Of a DNA stretch of 24,808 nucleotides, positions 1 to 6,568 are shown in pieces. The notes beneath the pieces are model-generated. The model ran no database searches. It saw only the letters and a list, made by a program, of their open reading frames with translations, and was not told the origin of the DNA. Position numbers and translations under genes: made by a program. Each line of letters opens with the position of its first letter. Within the stretch, counting starts at the first letter, position 1. Origin of the DNA: Actinomycetes bacterium (lineage in GTDB: Bacteria > Actinomycetota > Acidimicrobiia > Acidimicrobiales > Acidimicrobiaceae); NCBI GenBank assembly GCA_021785315.1, contig JAJYFX010000001.1, positions 1 to 24,808 of the forward strand, read 5' to 3'.

Positions 1-302
1 TCTTTAGGCGTGCGAATTCCCGATTTTGTGTTGTAGACAATTGCATTGTGGTGGAACCCGCGAACAAGGAAGACTGGCAGGGCAGTAAACGCCTTGCCGT
101 GGGCCTTGGCGCAAATATAGGTTGTAATAGCCATCTCGCAAACGTCCCATTCGAGCCCGCGCACCATTCGTCGAAATGCCTGAACCAGTACCGGCACCTC
201 TTCGAAATCCAATTCGAATCCATCTGGTTTTTCAGTTCCGTTTTTTAAGGCCTCATTGTTGCCTTGCGTCCGGCTTACCGCCGTTAGGTGCACTTTTCCC
301 AT
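1..302 (-). CDS. 4,5-dihydroxyphthalate decarboxylase-like protein, N-terminal part (runs off left edge)
   Basis: An open frame runs from ATG at 302-300 leftward to the edge of the window, giving about 100 N-terminal residues. The translation has the pattern of the Pht5/4,5-dihydroxyphthalate decarboxylase family (periplasmic-binding-protein-like fold): a FELDFEEVP strand, then WDVCEMAITTYICAKAHGK, then TALPVFLVRGFHHNAIVYN, the stretch preceding the usual SGIRTPKD turn. In the family these enzymes decarboxylate 4,5-dihydroxyphthalate to protocatechuate. An AAGGA ribosome site lies about 10 nt upstream of the ATG (on the minus strand). The gene is divergent from the dehydrogenase at 537, and the two share the operator-rich spacer. 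The C-terminal two thirds are outside the window. Family membership is recognised from sequence; the exact substrate is inferred from the LigJ/LigK/Rieske neighbours. Confidence 0.82.
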   Translation of the reverse strand, partial: MGKVHLTAVSRTQGNNEALKNGTEKPDGFELDFEEVPVLVQAFRRMVRGLEWDVCEMAITTYICAKAHGKAFTALPVFLVRGFHHNAIVYNTKSGIRTPK

Positions 303-338
303 GACTTTCTGTCCTTCGTTGATAATAATTACCGAGGG

Positions 339-448
339 ATATTACAGAGTGATGAAGCGATTATTACATTTGTGATACCGAAGTCATTACCAATGTGATA
401 ATACGGATATTAGCAACGTGACGGGACTGATTATTGCCAGCGTGATAC
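339..448. promoter_or_regulatory. Array of five iterated dyad operators between divergent catabolic promoters
   Basis: The spacer between the divergent genes at 302 and 537 contains repeated copies of an imperfect palindrome, TTATTAC-N4-GTGATAA. Copies lie at 339-355 (spacer one base shorter), 361-378, 384-401, 407-424 and 431-448. The right half-site GTGAT/GTGAC starts at 349, 372, 395, 418 and 442, so the period is 23, 23, 23 and 24 bp. A weaker sixth version overlaps the first at about 326-343. The period is a little over two helical turns, so the sites lie on nearly the same face of the DNA. That is expected for cooperative binding of a dimeric regulator. No regulator gene adjoins the array, so the protein is unknown. 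Confidence 0.75.
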
Positions 449-499
449 AGCCCGGGAGGCTCACATTGAAAGCTCACTAGGCTGTCACGTCAACGAAAG

Positions 500-505
500 T
501 ATACT
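500..505 (+). promoter_or_regulatory. Possible -10 element (TATACT) for the dehydrogenase operon
   Basis: TATACT lies 31 bp upstream of the ATG at 537. There is no good -35 hexamer 16-18 bp upstream (a TTGAAA at 466-471 is too far), which would fit a promoter needing an activator. The operator array ends about 50 bp upstream of this hexamer. This is called from sequence only. Confidence 0.35.
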
Positions 506-536
506 GGCGACATAAAGTACAGAGCAAGGATAAGCG

Positions 537-1661
537 ATGAATAAGAACGTTTTGGCGGCAGTCAGAACCGGACCAGGTACGACTGAGCTAAGAGAATTTC
601 CCATGCCTGATGTCCCTGAAGGCAGCGCTTTAATGAAAGTTGAAGTAGCAGGGATTTGCGGCACCGACGTAAAACTATATTCCAAGCCGACAATACCAGG
701 TCCTGTCATCATGGGTCATGAAAATATTGGAATAGTCTCCAATGCCTCTCACGAATTCATGGAAAGAAAAGGCGTCAAGAATGGCGACCGCATCTTTGTG
801 GAGCACTATGTTGGTTGCTTCAATTGCCAGTGGTGTCATATCGGCGAATACCGTCACTGCGAGGGTACCGACTGGAGGACTAATCCTGAGGCGCGCCGAT
901 ATGGATACACCTCAGCCGAGAACCAGTACAACCTCTGGGGCGGCTTCGCCGAGTACATGTATCTCCCATGGAATGCGGTAATTCACAAGGTGCCCGACAA
1001 TGTTTCGGCTGAGCTGGCAGGAATTGTCACCCCGATGTCTAACGGAATCCAATGGGCTCTCATTGACGGCGGCGTGGGTTACAACTCTACCGTGTTGATA
1101 CAGGGTCCAGGCCAACAGGGACTTTCCCAGGCGGTGGCGTGCAAGCAGGCGGGAGCGTCCCTTGTGATCGTTACCGGCACTACCAGGGATAAGGCTCGTC
1201 TTGAACTTGCCAAAATATTGGGTGCCGATGCGGTCATTGACGTGCAAACCGAAGACGCACTTTCCCGCGTAATGGAGATAACCAGCGGCAAGGGGGTTGA
1301 CGTGGTACTTGACTGTACCTCGGGTGCAGGGACGACCCCCATCCTTCTTGGCATTGACGCGCTAAAGCGTCGAGAGGGAACACTGCTGGTGCAGGGGGAG
1401 CTTGCCGCTTTCCCGGACTTCCCTCTCAAGAAGCTGACTGAAAAGGCGATAACCATAAAGAGCGCTCGCGGACACAGCTATATGGCCTGCGAACTAGCGC
1501 TTGCCCAGCTTGCCTCTGACAGGTTTCCCCTTAATCTGCTCACCACCCATCGGTTTGGCCTGGCGGAGGTGGACCGCGCCATAAAGGCGGTTGGAGGCGG
1601 GGAGCCCGATGTCATCCACGTCTCTTTGATGCCGTGGCTTGGTAAGGAGGGCTCTGAATAA
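537..1661 (+). CDS. Zinc-dependent alcohol dehydrogenase (MDR superfamily, threonine-dehydrogenase-like)
   Basis: The product is a 374-residue medium-chain dehydrogenase. The catalytic zinc ligands are visible as Cys41 (GICGTD) and His61-Glu62 (GHE). The structural zinc site has four cysteines at 94, 97, 100 and 108. The Rossmann loop GPGQQG lies near residue 187. After the second strand the sequence reads VTGTTRDK, without the aspartate usual for NAD-specific threonine dehydrogenases, so NADP use is possible (inference). The start is supported by AAGGA about 7 nt upstream. The stop overlaps the next ATG (TAATG), so the gene is translationally coupled to the LigK-like gene. In this cluster it could oxidise a dihydrodiol or hydroxymuconic semialdehyde step normally done by an unrelated dehydrogenase, but the substrate is not determined. 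Confidence 0.88.
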   Translation: MNKNVLAAVRTGPGTTELREFPMPDVPEGSALMKVEVAGICGTDVKLYSKPTIPGPVIMGHENIGIVSNASHEFMERKGVKNGDRIFVEHYVGCFNCQWCHIGEYRHCEGTDWRTNPEARRYGYTSAENQYNLWGGFAEYMYLPWNAVIHKVPDNVSAELAGIVTPMSNGIQWALIDGGVGYNSTVLIQGPGQQGLSQAVACKQAGASLVIVTGTTRDKARLELAKILGADAVIDVQTEDALSRVMEITSGKGVDVVLDCTSGAGTTPILLGIDALKRREGTLLVQGELAAFPDFPLKKLTEKAITIKSARGHSYMACELALAQLASDRFPLNLLTTHRFGLAEVDRAIKAVGGGEPDVIHVSLMPWLGKEGSE

Positions 1662-2350
1662 TGGGCGTGGTTTATAAGAATATTCGTCGTGCTGAATCTT
1701 CGGTTGTCGATGCTTTTGGCGGCCTTGGAATAGCGACAATCCATGAAGCACAGGATCGTACCGGTCTGCTCGCTTCCAGCATCAATCCGATTTTCAGAGG
1801 AAGGCGGATCTCAGGAAGCGCGGTAACAGTCAGCGTGGCGCCTTGCGACAATTGGATGATTCACGTAGCCATCGAGTGGTGCAAAGATGGCGACATTCTG
1901 GTAGTGGCGCCGACCTCGCCTTCTGATGCCGGCTTCTTTGGCGAACTTCTTGCCACGTCAGCTAGCGCGCGCGGCGTGCGCGGACTTGTCATAGATGGAG
2001 GTTGTCGCGACGTGGCGGAACTTGAGGCCATGGATTTTCCGGTGTGGTCTAAGTGCATCTCAGCCACCGGCACCGTCAAAGAGACTCTTGGCTCGGTGAA
2101 TATCCCTGTCGTTTGCGCAGGGCAATTAGTGCAACCGGGAGACGTGGTTGTGGCAGATGATGATGGAGTGGTCATAGTTCCCAGAAGAAATGCCCCCCAG
2201 GTGCTCGCAGCCTCTATAGCACGCGAGGAGAAGGAAGCTGTGTCGCGCGCCCGCTATCAAAAAGGAGAGCTGGGCCTCGATTTCCACGGAATGCGTGATC
2301 GCCTGTTGAAAGAAGGACTGACATATATCGATGAGCTAGCGGCCGAGTGA
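1661..2350 (+). CDS. ligK: 4-carboxy-4-hydroxy-2-oxoadipate aldolase (LigK/GalC type, RraA family)
   Basis: The 229-residue product matches class II pyruvate aldolases of the RraA fold that split 4-carboxy-4-hydroxy-2-oxoadipate into pyruvate and oxaloacetate, the last step of protocatechuate 4,5-cleavage and gallate catabolism. The family signature is intact: [10 protein letters not shown] at 91-100, then the metal/substrate segment GGCRDVAEL with Arg116-Asp117, then DFPVWSK, ATGTVK, and near the end [15 protein letters not shown]. Plain RraA (RNase E inhibitor) proteins are shorter and lack the long C-terminal helical tail seen here. The ATG overlaps the stop of the dehydrogenase by one base, and the LigJ-type gene follows after 42 bp, so it is part of an operon. 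The LigJ neighbour makes the LigK assignment much more likely than a generic RraA call. Confidence 0.88.
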   Translation: MGVVYKNIRRAESSVVDAFGGLGIATIHEAQDRTGLLASSINPIFRGRRISGSAVTVSVAPCDNWMIHVAIEWCKDGDILVVAPTSPSDAGFFGELLATSASARGVRGLVIDGGCRDVAELEAMDFPVWSKCISATGTVKETLGSVNIPVVCAGQLVQPGDVVVADDDGVVIVPRRNAPQVLAASIAREEKEAVSRARYQKGELGLDFHGMRDRLLKEGLTYIDELAAE

Positions 2351-2392
2351 GATTCCGGTTGCGCCTGCTAGCAGCTAGTAGATAGGTTTCAA

Positions 2393-3418
2393 ATGATCAT
2401 TGACTGCCATGGCCATTATACGACGACGCCGCCTTCACTCCAGGTATTTCGTGATGCGCAGCTTGCCCGGCTTGCGGATCCGAGTTTGACTAACCCAATC
2501 CCTGGTGAAATTAGTGACGAGGAAATCCGCAAAAGCGTCGAGGACAACCAATTGAGGGTATTGCTTGAGCGCGGGAGCGACATGATGATATTTTCTCCCA
2601 AGGCATCCGCAATGGCGCACCATGTACCCGATCCCGGTACCGCATTGGAATGGGCTCGCGTGAACAACGACCTCGTGCATAGAGTCGCGATGATGTTCCC
2701 CGATAATTTCGCTTCAGTCTGCCAATTGCCCCAGACGCCAAATGGGTCGCTTGACAGTCCCATTGCCGAGCTTCGCCGCTGCGTCGAAGAGCTTGGATTT
2801 GTTGGCTGCAACCTCAATCCTGACCCCTCGGGCGGATTCTGGACATCCAAACCGCTAACCGACGAGTACTGGTTTCCACTTTATGAAACTATGGTCGAAC
2901 TCGACGTGCCAGCGATGATTCACGTGTCTGGTTCCTGCAACGAGAACTTTCATGCCCTTGGCGCACACTATTTGAATGCAGATACCACAGCGTTCATGCA
3001 GTTCATCGAGGGGGACCTGTTTTCGCGTTTTCCAACTCTTCGCTTTGTCATTCCTCATGGCGGCGGTGCCGTTCCTTACCATTGGGGTCGCTACCAGGGT
3101 CTTGCCGAAAGGCTGAAGCGACCAAAACTCGACGGCCACATCATGGGCAATGTGTTCTTCGATACATGTGTTTATCACCAAGCTGGCATTGATCTTTTGA
3201 CCAGGGTCATCAGCGCGGACAACATACTGTTTGCCTCGGAAATGCTAGGAGCGGTTCCCAATATCAAGGATCCGGAGACTGGTCATTACTGGGATGATAC
3301 AAAGAGGTATGTTGATGGCGCGAATCTGACAGAGAAAGAGGCCAGGAGCGTGTTCGAATTGAATGTACGCCGCGTTTATCCGCGTCTCGATGCTCAGCTA
3401 AAGGCTCGAGGGCGGTAG
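2393..3418 (+). CDS. ligJ: 4-oxalomesaconate hydratase (LigJ type, amidohydrolase superfamily)
   Basis: The 341-residue protein aligns by eye along its whole length with LigJ, the zinc-dependent hydratase that converts 4-oxalomesaconate to 4-carboxy-4-hydroxy-2-oxoadipate, the substrate of LigK. Visible ligands are His6 and His8 (DCHGH), His177 (MIHVSGSC), His222 (IPHGGGAVPYHWGR) and Glu283 (FASEMLGAV). Family blocks such as FSPKASAMAHHV, GFVGCNLNPDPSGG and FFDTCVYHQ are present, and the C-terminus ends RLDAQLKARG as in the family. The ATG has only a weak TAGG ribosome site 6 nt upstream. The length is the family norm and nothing is missing. A small CCCGG/CCGGG stem follows the stop (3419-3433), without a T tract. 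Confidence 0.92.
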   Translation: MIIDCHGHYTTTPPSLQVFRDAQLARLADPSLTNPIPGEISDEEIRKSVEDNQLRVLLERGSDMMIFSPKASAMAHHVPDPGTALEWARVNNDLVHRVAMMFPDNFASVCQLPQTPNGSLDSPIAELRRCVEELGFVGCNLNPDPSGGFWTSKPLTDEYWFPLYETMVELDVPAMIHVSGSCNENFHALGAHYLNADTTAFMQFIEGDLFSRFPTLRFVIPHGGGAVPYHWGRYQGLAERLKRPKLDGHIMGNVFFDTCVYHQAGIDLLTRVISADNILFASEMLGAVPNIKDPETGHYWDDTKRYVDGANLTEKEARSVFELNVRRVYPRLDAQLKARGR

Positions 3419-3747
3419 CCCGGGAAGTCCGGGTAGCGTCTGGGTTCGATGCGACCTATTGCCGAGCGGGTGCGGGTGTACTAAGATGGCAGGTAAACGC
3501 TAATAAAAAATGCCTGGCTGGGCCGAAGGTGGTTCACATAATTGCCTAGGGCCGCGGGCCTGGCCTAATTGCTTGTTTGGTTGGCAATTTCGGGATTTGT
3601 GTTGAGGGCATCGCAGCAAAAACATACATGTTGAATTGACGAGTCTGACTTTGAGCAAATGGTAGAATGATTCGGTACTTAAGGCTCGGGCAACATCAAT
3701 TTTAGAGGTATGACTCATGACAAATCGGTCGGCGAAAGGAACTAAGA
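3419..3747. other. Intergenic region with probable promoter for the Rieske oxygenase operon
   Basis: There is no gene of normal size in these 329 bp. The left part holds a small CCCGG-N5-CCGGG stem (3419-3433) and a GC-rich self-complementary patch around 3545-3570. The right part is AT-richer and probably carries the promoter of the gene at 3748, but no well-spaced -35/-10 pair is evident. TTGACG near 3637 and TAGAAT near 3663 are 21 bp apart, which is too far. A short leader frame lies just before the oxygenase gene and is listed separately. Confidence 0.5.
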
Positions 3748-3755
3748 ATGCTTAG
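3717..3755 (+). CDS. Possible 12-codon leader peptide overlapping the oxygenase start
   Basis: ATG at 3717 is preceded by AGAGGT (3704-3709) at good spacing. It opens a frame of 12 codons (MTNRSAKGTKNA) whose TAG lies inside codons 2 and 3 of the oxygenase gene (ATG at 3748). A second mini-frame begins at ATG 3710 and stops at 3743-3745, two bases before the oxygenase ATG. Either could couple translation to the oxygenase gene. There is no codon-bias or conservation evidence, so this is a weak call. Confidence 0.2.
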   Translation: MTNRSAKGTKNA

Positions 3756-5034
3756 ACAAGAAATCAATGAGCTTCTGACTAGAACTGGCCCCGGAACAGA
3801 AATGGGCGATTTGTTCAGGCAGTACTGGATCCCTACCTTGCTTTCTGAGGAACTTCCAGAAAATGACTGTCCTCAGGTTCGCGTGAAGATCCTTTCGGAA
3901 AGGTTGATCGCGTTTCGCGATTCGCAGGGCCGATATGGATTGGTTGACGAATTCTGTGCTCACCGTGGAGTATCGCTTTGGTTTGGAAGGAATGAGGACA
4001 ACGGCCTGCGCTGCGCATATCACGGGTGGAAATATGACGTCACTGGCCAGTGCGCCGAAGTGCCGTCGGAAGCGTCAAATAGCCGGTTCTGCGCAAATGT
4101 CAAGCTCAAGTCGTATCCGCTTGTCAGAGTCGGAGATGTTCTTTGGACATTCATGGGAGACCCTGAGCAGACTCCGCCGCTTCCCGAATACGAATTCGCG
4201 CATGTGCCTGCTTCGCAGACGTTTACTTCAAAGCGGCTTCAAGAGTCAAACTGGTTGCAAGCACTTGAGGGCGGTATTGACTCCAGTCACGTCTCTTTCC
4301 TCCACTCCAGTGGTTTGCAGAGTGATCCGCTGTTCATGGGCGCTGAAGGGAACAAGTACAACCTGGGAGATTACAAGCCGTACTTTGAAGTCGTCGATGC
4401 ACCGGGCGGGCTATTTATCGGCGCCCGTCGAAATGCCGAGGAGGATTCATACTATTGGCGTATCACTCCGTGGCTGATGCCCAGCTTCACAATGGTGCCC
4501 CCTCGGGGAGACCACCCCATGCACGGACATTTCTGGGTTCCAATCGATGATGAGAATTGTTGGGTCTACACCTTCGACTATCAGCCGGTGAGGGACCTTA
4601 CGCAAGCTGAGCGGCAGGCGATGAAAGACGGTTATGGAGTGCACAGCGAAAACATACCTGGCACCTATTTGCCTGTTCGTAACAAGAGCAATGACTATCT
4701 GATGGATCGCGCAGCCCAGAAGCGTGGGGAGACCTTCTCCGGAGTGGCTGGTATAGCCATTCAAGACGCTTCGCTCCAAGAGAGCATGGGACCGATCGTG
4801 GACCGCACCAAGGAGCGGCTCGCCACCACTGACGCTGGAATTATCAAAGCACGGGCGAAACTGCGCAAAGCGGCGTTGGCACTCAGGGATGAGGGCAAGA
4901 CTCCCGAGGGCGTTGATCCTGCTCACCATCGAGTGCGTTCGGCATCTGTGGTGCTGCCAAGAAATGAGTCCTTCATCGAATCTGTGTCGGATAAGTTGAA
5001 GGTGCAGCCCGGAGTGCGTCAGGCTTCGGTCTGA
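3748..5034 (+). CDS. Rieske non-heme iron oxygenase, phthalate 4,5-dioxygenase/LigX-class alpha subunit
   Basis: The 428-residue protein begins with the segment typical of phthalate 4,5-dioxygenase oxygenase subunits (MLRQEINELLTRTGPGTEMG). The Rieske [2Fe-2S] ligands are Cys70-x-His72 and Cys89-x2-His92 (CAHR, CAYHGW). The mononuclear iron site is in LEGGIDSSHVSFLH, with His181 and His186, and the third ligand is probably the Asp of IQDASLQESMG. The family includes phthalate 4,5-dioxygenases and aryl O-demethylases such as LigXa, so ring dihydroxylation and O-demethylation are both possible. GAAAGG gives a ribosome site. No ferredoxin or reductase gene is in the window, so electron donors must be elsewhere. 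The stop is followed after one base by the ATG of the next gene. Confidence 0.9.
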   Translation: MLRQEINELLTRTGPGTEMGDLFRQYWIPTLLSEELPENDCPQVRVKILSERLIAFRDSQGRYGLVDEFCAHRGVSLWFGRNEDNGLRCAYHGWKYDVTGQCAEVPSEASNSRFCANVKLKSYPLVRVGDVLWTFMGDPEQTPPLPEYEFAHVPASQTFTSKRLQESNWLQALEGGIDSSHVSFLHSSGLQSDPLFMGAEGNKYNLGDYKPYFEVVDAPGGLFIGARRNAEEDSYYWRITPWLMPSFTMVPPRGDHPMHGHFWVPIDDENCWVYTFDYQPVRDLTQAERQAMKDGYGVHSENIPGTYLPVRNKSNDYLMDRAAQKRGETFSGVAGIAIQDASLQESMGPIVDRTKERLATTDAGIIKARAKLRKAALALRDEGKTPEGVDPAHHRVRSASVVLPRNESFIESVSDKLKVQPGVRQASV

Positions 5035-5035
5035 T

Positions 5036-5545
5036 ATGTCAGGATGGACCGCCCAGGGCAAGGCAGCACAGGCGGCGTCCGCGGCGGAGTTGCGCTATCG
5101 CATGAGTTATCCCTTGGCGCCATCCCGCGGTGTGCGGGTGGTTGCGCTTGATTCCGGAGCAGAGAGCGTTGTGCGCAAGGTGGCCGCCTCGTCGACCTGG
5201 AATAAGGTGAGATTCTATGCTGCTGAGACTATTTTGAATTCTCATGGTATTCACAGTGCTCCGGTCGAGGTCGTATTGCACGGATTAGATGGGGCTGAAG
5301 AGTCCCTCAACGACGAACTAGAGGATGTTGATTCCACGATAATGGTCGCGACCAGTGATTTTGGCTCCGAGGCTGCCGCGACGATTGGTGCGGCATGTTC
5401 GGTGCGCGGAATCATGACTGCTGGGCTCGTTCACGGCGAGGACACCGAGCATACGGTGTCAGCACTTCGCCCATATGCCCAGGTTCTTCTTGTTCCCGCA
5501 GATGATGGCGATCTTGAAGCTATTTTGACAGCCATGCGGGCTTAG
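5036..5545 (+). CDS. Uncharacterised small protein between Rieske oxygenase and PanB-like gene
   Basis: I do not recognise this 169-residue protein as a named family. It starts one base after the oxygenase stop, so it is very likely translated with it. After a helical first 30 residues it alternates short hydrophobic strands and helices: VRVVALDSG, TIMVATSDFGSEAAATIGAAC, RGIMTAGLVHG, AQVLLVPADDGDLEAILTAM. This is a Rossmann-like layout. The strand-Gly-helix and following ILTV-like strand faintly recall the nucleotide domain of FtsZ/tubulin proteins, but the GGGTGTG loop is absent, so GTP binding is not supported. There is no signal peptide or membrane segment, so it is probably cytoplasmic. 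Its position suggests it partners the following PanB-like enzyme. Confidence 0.8.
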   Translation: MSGWTAQGKAAQAASAAELRYRMSYPLAPSRGVRVVALDSGAESVVRKVAASSTWNKVRFYAAETILNSHGIHSAPVEVVLHGLDGAEESLNDELEDVDSTIMVATSDFGSEAAATIGAACSVRGIMTAGLVHGEDTEHTVSALRPYAQVLLVPADDGDLEAILTAMRA

Positions 5546-5585
5546 TCGTAAAGCGAATGTGTCTATATTTCGAAAGGACTAGCAG

Positions 5586-6410
5586 ATGGATCCTAAAGTA
5601 ACTGTCCCAAAGCTTCGGGAGATGAAGAGGAGCGGGCACAAGATTGTTGGCGTAGTCGCTTGGGACTATCAGATAGCGCGAATTGTAGATCAGGCTGGCG
5701 TTGACCTCGTCTCAGTGGGGGACACCGTCGGTGTCAACTTGTGGGGTCAAGCGCACCCTCTTGAAATCACGATGGATCAGCTTCTCGTGGTGTGTAAAGC
5801 TGTGCGCCGGGGAGTGAAAAGGGCGCTTGTTAGCTGTGATTTTCCGTTTGGACCGCTCCAGCAGGGAACCAAGAACGCAGTGAAGGCCGCTATCAGGCTG
5901 GCCAAGGAGGCAGGAGCTGATTTGGTGAAGCTGGATGGCGCAGCGGACTTTCCCGACGCCGTTACTGCGATCGATCGCGCAGGGATCCCGGTAATCGCCC
6001 AGTTCGGAATTACGCCACAGACAGCCTTGCGATATGGAGTAACTTACAGTTCGACTCCTTCCAAGGATTCGCAGATTCCACCGGAAATGACAGAGGCATT
6101 TATCGGGGAGGCGAGGCGTCTTGAAGCCGCAGGAGCCTCCTTGCTCAATTTCACCAATTCCGGGCCGATAGTTGGAGCCGCGGTAGCCAAATCCGTATCA
6201 ATCCCAGTGCTGGGCGGATTCGGTGGCGGCCCATGGCTGGATGGGCGAATCCGGATGGTTACTGCCGCCATCGGGTATAGCGCAAATGCCATCGACAAGG
6301 AGCCAGATGACGCATATGTTAATGTGGCCAGGCTCACCTTGGACGCAATAAACGCCTATTCGCAAGACGTTCGGGCCGGCAGACAGATCAAGGGTGGCAT
6401 CCAGTCATAG
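5586..6410 (+). CDS. Divergent PanB-like enzyme (ketopantoate hydroxymethyltransferase family)
   Basis: The 274-residue protein has the PanB TIM-barrel layout: KLREMKRSGHKIVGVVAWDY, VGDTVG (Asp46), CDFPFG (Asp85), VKLDGA (Lys115), FGITPQ and a late GGFGGGPWLDGR segment. The two Asp metal ligands and the Lys of E. coli PanB (Asp45, Asp84, Lys112) are kept. Glu114 is replaced by Asp117, His136 by Gln139, and the region of the catalytic Glu181 reads LLNFTNSG with no glutamate. The substrate loop GGYKVQG is also lost. PanB transfers a hydroxymethyl group from methylene-tetrahydrofolate to a 2-oxo acid. With these changes and an aromatic-catabolic setting, a different aldol or retro-aldol reaction on a 2-oxo acid is more likely than pantothenate synthesis (inference). 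AAAGGA precedes the ATG. Confidence 0.8.
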   Translation: MDPKVTVPKLREMKRSGHKIVGVVAWDYQIARIVDQAGVDLVSVGDTVGVNLWGQAHPLEITMDQLLVVCKAVRRGVKRALVSCDFPFGPLQQGTKNAVKAAIRLAKEAGADLVKLDGAADFPDAVTAIDRAGIPVIAQFGITPQTALRYGVTYSSTPSKDSQIPPEMTEAFIGEARRLEAAGASLLNFTNSGPIVGAAVAKSVSIPVLGGFGGGPWLDGRIRMVTAAIGYSANAIDKEPDDAYVNVARLTLDAINAYSQDVRAGRQIKGGIQS

Positions 6411-6568
6411 CGACTTCACTTTTTCCGCTGCTGTCTCGCGTGTCTGTTGCCAGTGGAATTCCACGGGGAAAGCAAGCTGATTCTGTGCGACAATCAATTA
6501 TCGGCGGGCACAGGCCAACATCGCGACCAAGTTCGAAGATTGATAGACCTGTTGCGAAAAAGGGGCTT

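Noticed and set aside
48..248. Plus-strand 66-codon frame at the left end
   Set aside because: It is the opposite strand of the decarboxylase-like gene, whose minus-strand translation has clear family blocks.
339..448. Operator array considered as a CRISPR or iteron origin
   Set aside because: The units are 18-bp dyads at a 23-bp period in a divergent promoter, with no replication initiator gene nearby; operators explain it better.
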